From: Sphingomonas japonica
GTDB taxonomy: Bacteria; Pseudomonadota; Alphaproteobacteria; Sphingomonadales; Sphingomonadaceae
Direction: 5' to 3'
DNA length: 64,000 bases
NCBI RefSeq assembly: GCF_006346325.1
Contig: NZ_VDYR01000001.1
Span: 2,195,501-2,259,500, forward strand
In this document: in pieces, positions 34,475 through 43,789 of the stretch
Layout: each line of letters begins with the position of its first letter
Position numbering within the stretch: position 1 is the stretch's first letter
Made by a program: the position numbers and the translations under genes
The notes under the pieces: model-generated
Seen by the model: the letters and a program-made list of their open reading frames with translations, nothing else
Databases searched by the model: none
What the model was told of the DNA's origin: nothing

Positions 34475-36937
34475 ATGAGCGGTTTGCCGATCCACAGCGT
34501 GCTGCCCCAGTTGCTGGCCGCTCTCCAGGCGCGTTCTTCGGCAGTGCTGGTCGCACCGCCGGGCGCGGGCAAGACCACCGCGGTCGCCCCGGCGCTGTTG
34601 GATGAGCAATGGTGCGACGGTGAAATCCTGTTGCTGTCGCCGCGCCGCATCGCCGCGCGCGCTGCTGCCGAGCGCATGGCCGAGCAGGCAGGCGAACCGG
34701 TCGGCAGGACGTTTGGCTATGCCACCCGCATGGACAGCAAGCGATCCGCTGCGACGCGGGTCACCGTGATGACCGAAGGAATCTTCGTCGCCCGGATTCA
34801 GGCCGACCCCGAACTGGCAGGCGTGTCGACAATCCTGTTCGACGAAGTCCATGAACGCAGCCTCGACAGCGATTTCGGCCTTGCGCTGGCGCTCGATGCT
34901 CAGTCAGGTCTGCGACCCGAGCTGCGCATCGTGGCCATGTCCGCGACGCTCGACGGCGCCCGCTTCGCCGCATTGATGGACGACGCGCCAGTGATCGAAA
35001 GCGCAGGCCTCAGCCATCCTCTGACGATCGTCCACCTCGGCCGAGGCAATGCGGACCGCATCGAGGACGCTGTCGCCGGTGCGATTCGTCTCGCGCTGCG
35101 GGAAGCCGAAGGCGGCGTGCTGGCATTTCTGCCCGGTGTCGCGGAGATCGAGCGAACCGCCGAACGGCTTGCTGGTCTGGGGCCCGACATCGCGCTCCAC
35201 CGGCTCCATGGCAGCCTCGACCCCGCCGCGCAGCGCGCCGCCATCGCCCCAGATCCCGATCGCCGCCGCAAGCTGGTGCTGGCGACGGCGATCGCGGAGA
35301 CCTCGCTGACCCTCGACGGTATCCGCATCGTCGTCGATCCGGGATTGGCGAGGCGTCCGCGCTACGATCGCGCCGCCGGGATGACCCGGCTTGTCACCGA
35401 ACGCGCCAGCCAGGCGGCGGCGACGCAGCGCGCCGGGCGAGCGGCGCGGCAGGGTCCCGGAACCGCCTATCGCCTGTGGGAGGAAGCCGCGACCGCTGGG
35501 CTGCCGCGCTTCGATCCGCCCGAAATCCTCGAAGCCGACCTGTCGGCGCTGGTGCTCGATTGCGCGCGCTGGGGCGTCGCCGATCCGCGTACCCTGCGCT
35601 GGATCGATCCGCCGCCCGCCGCCGCGATCGACGAAGCGCGCACGCGGCTGCGCGCGCTCGGCGCGATCGATGCGGATGGCCGTCCGACCCCGCATGGCAC
35701 GGCGATCGCGGCGCTGCCCCTGGCGCCGCGGCTGGCGCATATGCTGGTCCGTGCCGGCGACCGGGGCCTTGCGGCGGTGGCCGCGCGCGTCGCGGTGCTG
35801 CTCGGCGAGCGGGGATTGGGCGGCAATGATGTCGATCTGGAAGCGCGGATGCGGCGCTGGGACGGCGAACGCGGCCAGCGCGCGGAAGCGGCGCGTCGGT
35901 TGGCACAGCGCTGGGCGCAGATGGTCGACGACAGCGGCGGCAGCACCGGCGACGCGGCCGCGACGTGCGTCGCGCTCGCTTTTCCCGATCGTGTCGCGCG
36001 CCGCCGCGATGCCAGCGGCGAGCGCTGGGCGTCGGTCGGAGGCCGCGGCTTCCGGCTCGATCCCGCGTCCAGCCTGGCGCGCAGCGAATGGCTGGCGGTC
36101 GCCGAGACGCAGGGCATGGCCGCGGGCGCGCGCATCCTGACGGCGACGCCGATCGATCCCGCCACAATCGACGCCCTCTTTGGCGAGCGGATCGTCACGG
36201 AGCGCATCGCCGCGTTCGATCCCGCCACCGCTAGTGTCCAGCCCCAGCGGCAGCGGCGTCTGGGCGCGCTCAAGCTGGCGAGCGGCCCCGACAGCGATGT
36301 GCCCCGTGCGATGATCCAATCCGCCTTGCTCGAAGGCGTGCGCACGCACGGCCTGGCGCTGCTTCCTTGGAGCGACGCCGCCGACGCACTGCGCCGGCGC
36401 GCCGCCTTTGCCCGGGCGCACGGCGCTCCTGCCGCCGCACTCGACGACGTGTCGCTGCTCGACCGCCTCGATGACTGGCTCCCGCCGCTGCTGGCGGGCA
36501 AGCGCCGCCTCGCGGCGATCGACGCCGACGCGCTGACCGCCGCGCTCGAAGGGCTGCTCGGCTGGGATGCGTTGCAGACGCTGCGCCGCCTCGCACCTGC
36601 ACGCTTCGAATCGCCCGCCGGATCGAGCCATGCCATCGATTATGGCGCCGAGGGCGGTCCGCGCGTCGAGTTGCGCGCGCAGGCGCTGTTCGGACTTGCC
36701 GAGCATCCGGCGGTGGCCGCAGGCGCGGTGCCGCTGGTGCTGTCGATCGTGTCGCCCGCGGGGCGCCCGATCCAGACGACGCGCGACCTGCCCGGCTTCT
36801 GGGCGGGGAGTTGGGCGGCGGTCGCGCGCGAGATGCGCGGCCGCTATCCGCGCCATCCCTGGCCCGACGACCCGGCGAATGCCCGGCCGACGCTGCGCAC
36901 CAAAAATGCGGATGCGCGCGCGCGCGCTTCGCGGTAG
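34475..36937 (+). CDS. hrpB: ATP-dependent RNA helicase HrpB
   Basis: 820 residues of the DEAH helicase family: Walker A APPGAGKTT at 27-35, SPRRIAAR near 58, DEVHER at 123-128, SAT near 153, and motif VI QRAGRAAR near 320. The C-terminal half carries the HrpB-specific domain. The function of HrpB in most bacteria is poorly defined; RNA processing is assumed. The ATG at 34475 is 36 bases inside the longest frame, chosen because MSGLPIHSVLPQL is the typical HrpB start. Confidence 0.92.
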   Translation: MSGLPIHSVLPQLLAALQARSSAVLVAPPGAGKTTAVAPALLDEQWCDGEILLLSPRRIAARAAAERMAEQAGEPVGRTFGYATRMDSKRSAATRVTVMTEGIFVARIQADPELAGVSTILFDEVHERSLDSDFGLALALDAQSGLRPELRIVAMSATLDGARFAALMDDAPVIESAGLSHPLTIVHLGRGNADRIEDAVAGAIRLALREAEGGVLAFLPGVAEIERTAERLAGLGPDIALHRLHGSLDPAAQRAAIAPDPDRRRKLVLATAIAETSLTLDGIRIVVDPGLARRPRYDRAAGMTRLVTERASQAAATQRAGRAARQGPGTAYRLWEEAATAGLPRFDPPEILEADLSALVLDCARWGVADPRTLRWIDPPPAAAIDEARTRLRALGAIDADGRPTPHGTAIAALPLAPRLAHMLVRAGDRGLAAVAARVAVLLGERGLGGNDVDLEARMRRWDGERGQRAEAARRLAQRWAQMVDDSGGSTGDAAATCVALAFPDRVARRRDASGERWASVGGRGFRLDPASSLARSEWLAVAETQGMAAGARILTATPIDPATIDALFGERIVTERIAAFDPATASVQPQRQRRLGALKLASGPDSDVPRAMIQSALLEGVRTHGLALLPWSDAADALRRRAAFARAHGAPAAALDDVSLLDRLDDWLPPLLAGKRRLAAIDADALTAALEGLLGWDALQTLRRLAPARFESPAGSSHAIDYGAEGGPRVELRAQALFGLAEHPAVAAGAVPLVLSIVSPAGRPIQTTRDLPGFWAGSWAAVAREMRGRYPRHPWPDDPANARPTLRTKNADARARASR

Positions 36938-36967
36938 GACGGCCCCAACCCGCTCCGGAGGAACGCC

Positions 36968-37249
36968 GTGCCGACTGCCCGCATCTATCAACGCCCCAAG
37001 AACGCGATGTCGTCGGGCCGTGCCCGCACGCAGGAATGGGTCCTCGAATTCGAACCCAGCGAAGCCAAGCGCGCCGATCCGCTGACCGGCTGGGCGGGAT
37101 CGGGGGACACGCGAAACCAGGTCAAGCTGGCCTTCCCCACGCTCGACGCGGCCAAGGCCTATGCCGAGCGCGAGGGTGTCGCCTTCCACGTCGTCCCCGC
37201 CCCCGTCCGCACGCTGAAGCTTCAGGCCTACGCCGACAACTTCCGGTAA
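36968..37249 (+). CDS. NADH dehydrogenase accessory subunit, NDUFS4-like (ETC complex I subunit)
   Basis: 93 residues. MPTARIYQRPKNAMSSGRARTQEWVLEFEP and GWAGSGDTRNQVKLAFPTLDAAKAYAEREG match the ETC_C1_NDUFS4 family, the 18-kDa subunit found in mitochondria and alphaproteobacteria. It stabilises the electron-input module of complex I. The start is GTG behind GGAGG. As in other alphaproteobacteria it lies apart from the nuo operon. It sits 31 bases after hrpB. Confidence 0.93.
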   Translation: MPTARIYQRPKNAMSSGRARTQEWVLEFEPSEAKRADPLTGWAGSGDTRNQVKLAFPTLDAAKAYAEREGVAFHVVPAPVRTLKLQAYADNFR

Positions 37250-37286
37250 CACTTTACGGATCGGCGGGCAGCAGGCACCAAGCGGC

Positions 37287-38069
37287 ATGACCTATTCGCA
37301 CATCCGCTTCGACACCGCAGACGGCATCGCCACGCTGACGATCGACCGGCCGGACGTGATGAACGCCGCCGGTCCCGTCACGCTGACCGAGATCCGCGAC
37401 GCGCTCGACCGCGTCCGGGACGAAGGCAGCGCACGCGTGTTGCTGCTGACGGGAAGCGGCCGCGCCTTTTGCGCCGGGGCCGATTTGTTGGGCCGCGCGC
37501 CCGGCGCCGACAACGACCTGGGTCTCAGCCTCGAACAGGGGTTCAATCCGGTGATCGAGCGGATCATGGCGCTGCCGGTGCCGGTGGTCGTCGCGGTCAA
37601 TGGCGTGGCGGCGGGCGCGGGATGCAGCATCGCGCTGGCCGGCGACATCGTGCTGGCGGGCCGCTCCGCCTATTTCCTTCAGGCGTTCGCCAATATCGGA
37701 CTGATTCCCGATTGCGGTTCGACCTGGCTGTTGCCGCGGCTGGCAGGGCGCGCACGCGCCACCGCGATGATGATGCTGGCCGATCGCATTCCTGCCGAGC
37801 AGGCGCAGGATTGGGGGCTGATCTACCAGGCGGTGGAGGATGACGCGCTGATGGCGGAGGCGCAGGCCATCGCCGGGCGGCTGGCGAGCGGCCCGACCAC
37901 CGCCTATCGCCTGATCCGGGCCGGGATCCGGGATACCGCGACACAGAGCTTCACCGAGACGCTGGCGATGGAACGCGATCACCAGCGTCTCGCCGGCCGC
38001 ACCGCCGACCATGCGGAGGGCGTCGCAGCGTTCCTCGCCAAGCGCAAGCCGAGCTTCACCGGCAGGTGA
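37287..38069 (+). CDS. Enoyl-CoA hydratase/isomerase family protein (PaaG-like)
   Basis: 260 residues of the crotonase fold: FCAGADL near 64 forms part of the oxyanion hole with GVAAGAGCSIALAGDIV near 104-120, and FANIGLIPDCGSTWLLPRLAG near 130-150. The Asp in IPDCGST replaces the usual second catalytic Glu, as in PaaG isomerases. It probably hydrates or isomerises an acyl-CoA in fatty or aromatic acid breakdown. The stop overlaps a GTG of the broken nitroreductase that follows, and an acyl-CoA dehydrogenase converges from the other side. Confidence 0.87.
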   Translation: MTYSHIRFDTADGIATLTIDRPDVMNAAGPVTLTEIRDALDRVRDEGSARVLLLTGSGRAFCAGADLLGRAPGADNDLGLSLEQGFNPVIERIMALPVPVVVAVNGVAAGAGCSIALAGDIVLAGRSAYFLQAFANIGLIPDCGSTWLLPRLAGRARATAMMMLADRIPAEQAQDWGLIYQAVEDDALMAEAQAIAGRLASGPTTAYRLIRAGIRDTATQSFTETLAMERDHQRLAGRTADHAEGVAAFLAKRKPSFTGR

Positions 38070-38071
38070 AT

Positions 38072-38742
38072 ATGCGCGCCGACGATTTCGCCGCGATCGT
38101 TGCCGAGCGGCGATCGGTCCGCGGGTTCCTGCCCGATCCGATCCCGCGCGACCTGCTCGATCGGGTGTTCGAGGTGGCGGCGAAGGCGCCGTCGAATTGC
38201 AACATCCAGCCCTGGGTGACGCACGTCGCGTCGGGCAGCGCACTCGAACGGTTGCGCGCGGCGTTGCTGGACGATGCCAAGGCCGGACGCACCTCGCCCG
38301 ATGTCGAGGCATCCGGCGGCTATGGCGACCCCCTTATCGCGCGCGCAAGATCGGCGCGGCAGTGGCGTTGTTCACCGCGACCGGTGTCGGCCGCCACGAC
38401 GCCGCGGCGCGCCAGGCATCGTTCCTCCGCAATTTCGAGCTGTTCGATGCGCCGCACGTCGCGCTGTTCTTCATGCCGCGCAGCTTCGGCATGCGCGAGG
38501 CGTCCGACGTCGGCATGTACGTCCAGACGCTGATGCTGGCGCTGACGGCCAACGGGCTGGGGTCATGTGCGCAAGGCGCGCTGGGGCATTTTGCCGGAAC
38601 GGTAAGGCGCGTGCTCGGCATCCCCGACGATCTGCTGTGCCTGTACGGCCTCAGTTTCGGCTGGCCCGATCCCGGCCATCCCTCTGCGGCGGCGCGCACC
38701 GACCGCGCCGCAGCCAGCGATCTGGTCACCTTCCACGCGTAA
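38072..38742 (+). pseudogene. Nitroreductase-family gene interrupted by a frameshift
   Basis: The N-terminal part (DDFAAIVAERRSVRGFLPDP..KAPSNCNIQPW) is a clear NfsA/NfnB-type flavin-binding start and runs in one frame to ...GGYGDP near 38332. The rest (YRARKIGAAVALFTATGVG..LFDAPHVALFF..DVGMYVQTLMLA..GLGSCAQ..) continues in another frame to the TAA at 38742. Relative to the expected GGCGACCCC-TATCGC there are two extra bases (CT) at about 38333-38335, next to a C-run. Together the parts make a normal nitroreductase of about 220 residues. It is either a recent pseudogene or a sequencing error in a homopolymer. Confidence 0.82.
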
Positions 38743-38748
38743 GGCGCG

Positions 38749-39903
38749 CTACAATGCCCGCGCGATCAGCAGCTTCATGATCTCGCTCGACCCGCCATAG
38801 ATGCGGCTGACGCGCGAGTTGCGGAACATCCGCGCGATCGGATAGTCGTTGATATAGCCATAACCGCCATGCAGCTGGAGACAGGCATCGACCACCTGCC
38901 CCTCGGTCTCGGTGGCGAACAGCTTGGCGATCGCCGAAGTCGGGTTGTCGAGCGTGCCCGCGATCGCCTGGTTGATGCAGTCGTTGACGAAGCAGGCCGC
39001 GACCCGCGCCTTGGCATAGAGGTCGGCAAGCGTGAACTGGGTGTTCTGGAATTCGAAGATCGGCTGGCCGAACGCGCTGCGCTCGCGGGTATATTCGACG
39101 GTCAGTTCGAGCGCGCGCTCCATCGCCGCTACCGAGTTGATCGCGATCAGCAGGCGTTCGCGCGGCAGCTCGGCCATCAGCTGGCGAAACCCCTGCCCCT
39201 CCGCCTCACCCAGCAGATTCTGCGCCGGTACCCAGACGTCGTCGAAGAACAGCTCCGACGTGTCCTGAGCCTCGTTACCGATCTTGTCGAGCATACGGCC
39301 GCGGCGGAATCCTTCGGCATCGTCCGTTTCCACGATCAACAGCGACGTGCCCCGTGCGCCTTGTGCCGGGTCGGTTTTGGCCACGACAACGATCAGGTCG
39401 GCGAGCTGGCCGTTCGAAATGAACGTCTTCGACCCGTTGATGCGATAGCCGTTGCCGTCCTTGAGCGCGGTCGTACGGATCGCTTGCAGGTCCGAACCCG
39501 CGCCGGGCTCGCTCATCGCGATCGCCGCGACGCGATCGCCATTGGCTAGGCCGGGCAGCCAGCGCGCCTTTTGCTCCTCGGTGCCGTGCAGCTGAATGTA
39601 CGGCGTGATGATGACGTTGTGCAGCGAGGCGGCAAACCCTTCGATGCCCTTGCGCTGCACCTGATCGACCACGACCAGGTCGTGGCGAAAGTCGCCGCCG
39701 CCGCCGCCATAGTGCTCGGGCACCGACACGCCGAGCAGGCCCGCCTGCCCCGCCTCGTGCCAAAATGCCCGTTCGACCTGCCCGTCGGCGCGCCATTTGG
39801 CCACCCGCTCCGCATCGACCGCACGATCCAGGAACGTCGCTACCGAATCGCGAAACATCCGCAGTTCGGCATCGGCGAGATAGTCCGGTTCGGGAAAATG
39901 CAT
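38749..39903 (-). CDS. Acyl-CoA dehydrogenase
   Basis: 384 residues with AIAMSEPGAGSDL near 120-132 (FAD/substrate binding), the block around NGSKTFISNG near 150, LHGGYGYINDYPIARMFRNSRV near 345, and the C-terminal IYGGSSEIMKLLIAR. It performs the first oxidation of beta-oxidation, passing electrons to ETF. MRF at the longest frame's start is rejected in favour of MHFPEPDYL at 39903, which has AAAGGCGG upstream. It converges on the nitroreductase remnant with only 6 bases between. Chain specificity unknown. Confidence 0.92.
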   Translation of the reverse strand: MHFPEPDYLADAELRMFRDSVATFLDRAVDAERVAKWRADGQVERAFWHEAGQAGLLGVSVPEHYGGGGGDFRHDLVVVDQVQRKGIEGFAASLHNVIITPYIQLHGTEEQKARWLPGLANGDRVAAIAMSEPGAGSDLQAIRTTALKDGNGYRINGSKTFISNGQLADLIVVVAKTDPAQGARGTSLLIVETDDAEGFRRGRMLDKIGNEAQDTSELFFDDVWVPAQNLLGEAEGQGFRQLMAELPRERLLIAINSVAAMERALELTVEYTRERSAFGQPIFEFQNTQFTLADLYAKARVAACFVNDCINQAIAGTLDNPTSAIAKLFATETEGQVVDACLQLHGGYGYINDYPIARMFRNSRVSRIYGGSSEIMKLLIARAL

Positions 39904-39969
39904 GGTGCCGCCTTTGCAAGGAACGACATCCGTCTCAAACCGCAACGCATTCCGTCAAGCGGCAATCGC

Positions 39970-40446
39970 TCATTCGCGGTCGTCGCCCGGCTCCTCTGCC
40001 TCCGCGCGCTGCAACTCCTTGGGCTTGCGCTGCTCGAAGATGTTGGCCAGCCTCGCTTCCTGCTCGCTCGACAAGATCTTTGACGCAGCGGGAAACATCT
40101 CTTCCTCTTCCTCGTCGATATGATGCTCGTAGCGGTGGCGCATCGCGTCGAACTTGTCCTTCCAGGCCGACGACGCGGTATCGAGCTCTGCCATCTCGCC
40201 GAAGAAATCGTCGATCTCCTTGTGCTCGGACACCGAATGCCGTGCCTCGTCGCGAAGGCCGGGCTCGGCAAGCATCGTCGCGTACAGCGACTCCTCTTCC
40301 GCTGCGGCATGAGCGGTCACTTCGACGCGAAACTCCTCGAACAGCGCCTCGCGCTTGGCGCTATCTGCCTGATCGATCCGCGCCAGCAGCGCGCGGTGGC
40401 GATCGTGATCGGCCTTCAGGTCGGCAAAGATGCGGGCATCGGCCAT
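39970..40446 (-). CDS. Hemerythrin/HHE domain protein
   Basis: 158 residues, four-helix-bundle HHE pattern: LKADHDRHRALLARI near 9-24, VTAHAAAEEESLYATML near 42, HSVSEHKEIDDFF near 70, and YEHHIDEEEEEMFPAA near 107. The conserved His and Glu residues bind a di-iron centre that can bind O2, NO or act as a redox sensor. The ATG at 40446 has an AGGGAGA site. It sits between an acyl-CoA dehydrogenase and a radical SAM gene; no specific role can be assigned. Confidence 0.88.
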   Translation of the reverse strand: MADARIFADLKADHDRHRALLARIDQADSAKREALFEEFRVEVTAHAAAEEESLYATMLAEPGLRDEARHSVSEHKEIDDFFGEMAELDTASSAWKDKFDAMRHRYEHHIDEEEEEMFPAASKILSSEQEARLANIFEQRKPKELQRAEAEEPGDDRE

Positions 40447-40542
40447 CGGAACGTCTCCCTTGAATGTGCTGGCCCCAACCCGTCGGCGGCGGCCGGGTTT
40501 CACCTGCGAATCGCTATCAGCCCCAAGTCGCGCGGCGCGACT

Positions 40543-41790
40543 TCACGCCGCGAACAGTTCGAGCTGGCGCTGCACCGGCGCGACGATCGGACGAAGGTCG
40601 GCGCGGTCGCTCAGCGCGACCGGGCGCCAGTCCTGCGCGATCAGGAACGGGCGCACCTTGGCGATCGACACCGTCAGCCGCGCGACATCGGCGAGCGCAA
40701 GCCGCCGCCATCGCCGCGACGTGAGGATGGCATTGACCGCCTTCACCCCCAGCCCCGGCACGCGCAGCAACGCCTCACGCGGGGCGCGATTAACGTCCAC
40801 CGGGAAGCGGTCGCGAAACTTGAGCGCCCAGGCAAGCTTCGGGTCGATGTCCAGCGGCAGCATCCCCGTAGCGGCATCGGTCGCCTGCGCCACTTCGTCG
40901 GGACGATAGCCATAAAAGCGCATCAACCAGTCGGATTGGTAGAGGCGATGCTCGCGCATCAGGGGCGGACGCTGCAGCGGCAGTACTGCGCTGGCATCGG
41001 GGATCGGGCTAAACGCCGAATAATAGACCCGGCGAAGCTCGAACCGACCATAAAGCGATGCTGCTTTTGCAACGATGTCGCCGTCCGTCGCAGCATCGGC
41101 GCCGACGATCATCTGCGTCGATTGACCCGCGGGCGCGAAGCGCGGCGCGGATTTGAAGCGTTTGCGCGCGTCGGCGGTGTCGTCGATCGACCCGCGCATT
41201 GCGCCCATCGCGCCTTCGATCCGCTGCGCCGATTTTTCGGGTGCCAGCCGCTTGAGCCCGCCGACCGTGGGCAATTCGACGTTGATCGACACCCGATCGG
41301 CATGAACTCCCGCTTGGCGCACCAGTTCGGGATCCGCATCGGGGATCGTCTTCAGGTGGATATAGCCGCGGAAATCATGGTCCTCGCGGAGCGAGCGCGC
41401 GACCTCGACGATCTGTTCCATCGTGTAGTTGGACGATCCGATGATGCCCGACGACAGGAACAGCCCCTCGATATAATTGCGCTTGTAAAAAGCGAGCGTC
41501 AGATCGACGACTTCCCTCGCGGTGAACCTCGCGCGGCGGACGTTCGAACTCTTGCGATTGATGCAATAATGGCAATCGAAGATGCAGCTGTTGGTCAGCA
41601 AGATCTTGAGCAAGCTGATGCATCGGCCATCGGGCGCATAGGCGTGGCAGATGCCCATGCCTTCGGTCGACCCGATACCCTTGCCGCCCTTGGAATTGCG
41701 CTTGCTGGTCCCCGACGACGCGCACGACGCATCATATTTCGCAGCGTCGGCTAGGATCGCCAGTTTCTGCCGAGTGTCGAGTTGGGCCAT
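40543..41790 (-). CDS. Putative DNA modification/repair radical SAM protein
   Basis: 415 residues. The cluster motif is C-x3-C-x2-C in NSCIFDCHYCINR near 67-80, followed by radical SAM TIM-barrel blocks (EGLFLSSGIIGSSNYTMEQ, YIHLKTIPDAD, VSINVELP). A helix-hairpin-helix at the C-terminus (REALLRVPGLGVKAVNAILTSRR) implies nucleic acid binding. This matches the family annotated as putative DNA modification/repair radical SAM protein, which normally has an adjacent gene for a DUF4130/UdgX-type uracil-DNA glycosylase. No such neighbour is present here. Reaction unknown. Confidence 0.88.
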   Translation of the reverse strand: MAQLDTRQKLAILADAAKYDASCASSGTSKRNSKGGKGIGSTEGMGICHAYAPDGRCISLLKILLTNSCIFDCHYCINRKSSNVRRARFTAREVVDLTLAFYKRNYIEGLFLSSGIIGSSNYTMEQIVEVARSLREDHDFRGYIHLKTIPDADPELVRQAGVHADRVSINVELPTVGGLKRLAPEKSAQRIEGAMGAMRGSIDDTADARKRFKSAPRFAPAGQSTQMIVGADAATDGDIVAKAASLYGRFELRRVYYSAFSPIPDASAVLPLQRPPLMREHRLYQSDWLMRFYGYRPDEVAQATDAATGMLPLDIDPKLAWALKFRDRFPVDVNRAPREALLRVPGLGVKAVNAILTSRRWRRLALADVARLTVSIAKVRPFLIAQDWRPVALSDRADLRPIVAPVQRQLELFAA

Positions 41791-41829
41791 TCGTTCGTGA
41801 TATGTTCGCGAGTATCGCTTGTCTACAAC

Positions 41830-43269
41830 TCAGGTCAAGCGGCGGGTACGGAATATCAGCAATGCCAGCAGGAAGACGGCTGCGATCGCCCATGCCTCGA
41901 ACCCCTGCCACGGGGTCCATCCGCCATATTCGCTGGCGATGGTACGCAGGTATCCGCGCGCGAAGCGGTCGTGCCACACAAGATCGAGGATCGAGCGGCC
42001 GGGCTGGGTCGCCGGGTCGGGTGCGAAGACCTCCGCCGAGGCGATCACTGCATTCACGGCGATCGACAGCGCCAGCAGCCCGCTTGCCAACCAGCGTCCG
42101 ATCCGCCCGCCAATATCCGCCCAATAGGGTGCCAGGCCGATCGCTAGATAGGCCAGAGCGGGCAGCGTATGGCGCGGACCGGTCGCATTGCCGCCGTTCC
42201 AGTAGAAATAGGAGGCGTTGTAGAGAAACGCCGTCGCCGCCCCGCCCACTGCCAGCCAGCCGAGGTCGCGCGTGTCCGGGTTACGGATCAGCCGCGCGAT
42301 CCCGAACGGGGCCAGCAGCATGACCGGCGCCACCCAGATCATGCCGCGATCGGTGCCGAACACGATGGCGGCGAGCACTTCCGGCTTGGGATAGGTGAGG
42401 CCGAACAGTCCCTGCTGCATCCCTTCGAACCCCACCACGCCCTGGTAGCCGAGGCGAAACGGCGTGCCGAACGCGGCGAGATTATATCCGAGCAGCGGCA
42501 GCAGCGCGACGACCCCGGCGGCCAGCGCCGCGCCAAGCATGGGGTTGCGCATGGCTGGCGACAATCTCGCGGCACGCCATAGTCCCCACAGCCCGACCGG
42601 TGCGCCGACGAGCAATGCCGGATGCTCGATCACCAGCGTCCAGCCCAGCGCCGCGCCAGCCAGCGCGAACCCCGGCACCGGTCGCCGCGCTCCGGGCCGG
42701 GTCGCGCGCCGGATCGCCCAGATCGCCACCACCAGCAACGCGGTGACCGGCGCATGCCCGAACAGCGTCGTGCTCCACCCCCACACCGGACTGCCAAGGC
42801 CGAAACCGAGCGCACCGAACAGCGCCCCGCCCCTGTTGCCGGTCAGGCCCAGGCCGAGATCATAGAGCAGTACCGCCGCCAGCGCGGTCAGCGGCGCGAT
42901 GATCAGCGCCACTATCAGCCGCAAACGAAGTTTCAGGAACCCGCCAAGCGCCTCGTTGCCGAAGACGTAACCGAGCGAGCCGCTGCGTTCGCCGGTGACG
43001 CCGTGCACCGCCGCGACCACGGGAAGCGCCATCAGCGTCGTGCCCGGCGCTTTGTCCATATAGCTGTGTCCGTCGAACGTCGCCTTGTCGATCGTCAGCG
43101 GCGCGAATTCGTCGATCCGTGCGTCGCCATCCTCGACCAGCGAGATCGCGGCGAACAGGCGCGTAGTGTTGTTGGGATTCCATTCCCACGACCCGAACGC
43201 CGCGATAGATCCCCACACCAGTGCGAACAGCAGCAATAGCGTCAGGCGATCCGGGCGGCGGGATTGCAT
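41830..43269 (-). CDS. Multi-pass membrane protein, GT-C (GT39-like) type
   Basis: 479 residues with about 11-12 transmembrane helices. After the first helix comes a periplasmic loop with Asp/Glu residues (LVEDGDARIDEFAP near 45) and SYMDKAPGTTLMALP near 70, resembling the first loop of GT-C glycosyltransferases, where acidic residues are catalytic. GGNATGPRHTLPALAYLAIG near 370 is another typical GT-C element. It may transfer sugar from a polyprenyl-phosphate donor to a lipid or protein in the envelope; this is inference. It lies 39 bases upstream of the radical SAM gene on the same strand. Confidence 0.7.
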   Translation of the reverse strand: MQSRRPDRLTLLLLFALVWGSIAAFGSWEWNPNNTTRLFAAISLVEDGDARIDEFAPLTIDKATFDGHSYMDKAPGTTLMALPVVAAVHGVTGERSGSLGYVFGNEALGGFLKLRLRLIVALIIAPLTALAAVLLYDLGLGLTGNRGGALFGALGFGLGSPVWGWSTTLFGHAPVTALLVVAIWAIRRATRPGARRPVPGFALAGAALGWTLVIEHPALLVGAPVGLWGLWRAARLSPAMRNPMLGAALAAGVVALLPLLGYNLAAFGTPFRLGYQGVVGFEGMQQGLFGLTYPKPEVLAAIVFGTDRGMIWVAPVMLLAPFGIARLIRNPDTRDLGWLAVGGAATAFLYNASYFYWNGGNATGPRHTLPALAYLAIGLAPYWADIGGRIGRWLASGLLALSIAVNAVIASAEVFAPDPATQPGRSILDLVWHDRFARGYLRTIASEYGGWTPWQGFEAWAIAAVFLLALLIFRTRRLT

Positions 43270-43290
43270 GCGGCGCGCCTAGCAGCAGCG

Positions 43291-43338
43291 TGCCGACTGC
43301 GCCAGCTTCAGACGCTATGCCGACTGCGCCAGCGTCAG
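43291..43338. repeat. Two-copy 21-base direct repeat
   Basis: TGCCGACTGCGCCAGC plus five further bases occurs at 43291-43311 and again at 43318-43338 with one difference, period 27. It spans the gap before the membrane protein and reaches the stop codon of the next minus-strand gene, so the 3' end of that gene may have been extended by a local duplication. Confidence 0.7.
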
Positions 43339-43736
43339 GGCAGCGGCAGGTTGGCGGCGTCGCGCTCCGCTTCCTTGCGCAATGCCTTGTTGCGTGCCGC
43401 GGCCTGCCCGAAACAGCCGCTCGCGCCGCCGACACCGACCGCCGAACACGAGCCGATACCGCTGTCGCCGGCGTCGAAGGTCGATTCGACTCGCTCGGCC
43501 CATGCCTCGTTCTGTGGTGTCACCTCAAGCTGGCGCAGTTCCTGCGGAATGCGGAACCGCTCCGCTTCACCGCGGCGGACGCACACGACGATCTCCTCGC
43601 CATCGGCGTTCGTCGGGCAGCGGTCCTGGCCATAGATCACCAGTACGCCGTCCTGCACCGCATTCTGCGCGGCGGCGGGGGCAGGGAGCATCGGTACGGC
43701 CAGCGCCGCGATTGCCACCATCCACATCTTGCTCAT
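43335..43736 (-). CDS. Secreted hypothetical protein with conserved ERFRIP motif
   Basis: 133 residues with a signal peptide (MSKMWMVAIAALAVPMLPAPAAAQ, cleavage near 24). The mature part contains DRCPTNADGEEIVVCVRRGEAERFRIPQELR; DG.EIVVC followed by ERFRIP is a motif I associate with a group of uncharacterised sphingomonad periplasmic proteins. Four cysteines (two near the middle, two near 110-117) could form disulfides. Start supported by GAGGAG. Function unknown. Confidence 0.75.
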   Translation of the reverse strand: MSKMWMVAIAALAVPMLPAPAAAQNAVQDGVLVIYGQDRCPTNADGEEIVVCVRRGEAERFRIPQELRQLEVTPQNEAWAERVESTFDAGDSGIGSCSAVGVGGASGCFGQAAARNKALRKEAERDAANLPLP

Positions 43737-43789
43737 CACCGCACTCCTCACTCTGCTCGATCCATCAACGCACGAAGCGCGGCTTGAGG

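Noticed and set aside
34904..37288. A 794-residue open frame on the minus strand opposite hrpB and the NDUFS4-like gene
   Set aside because: Spans two genuine plus-strand genes, shows no motif and has shadow-like composition.
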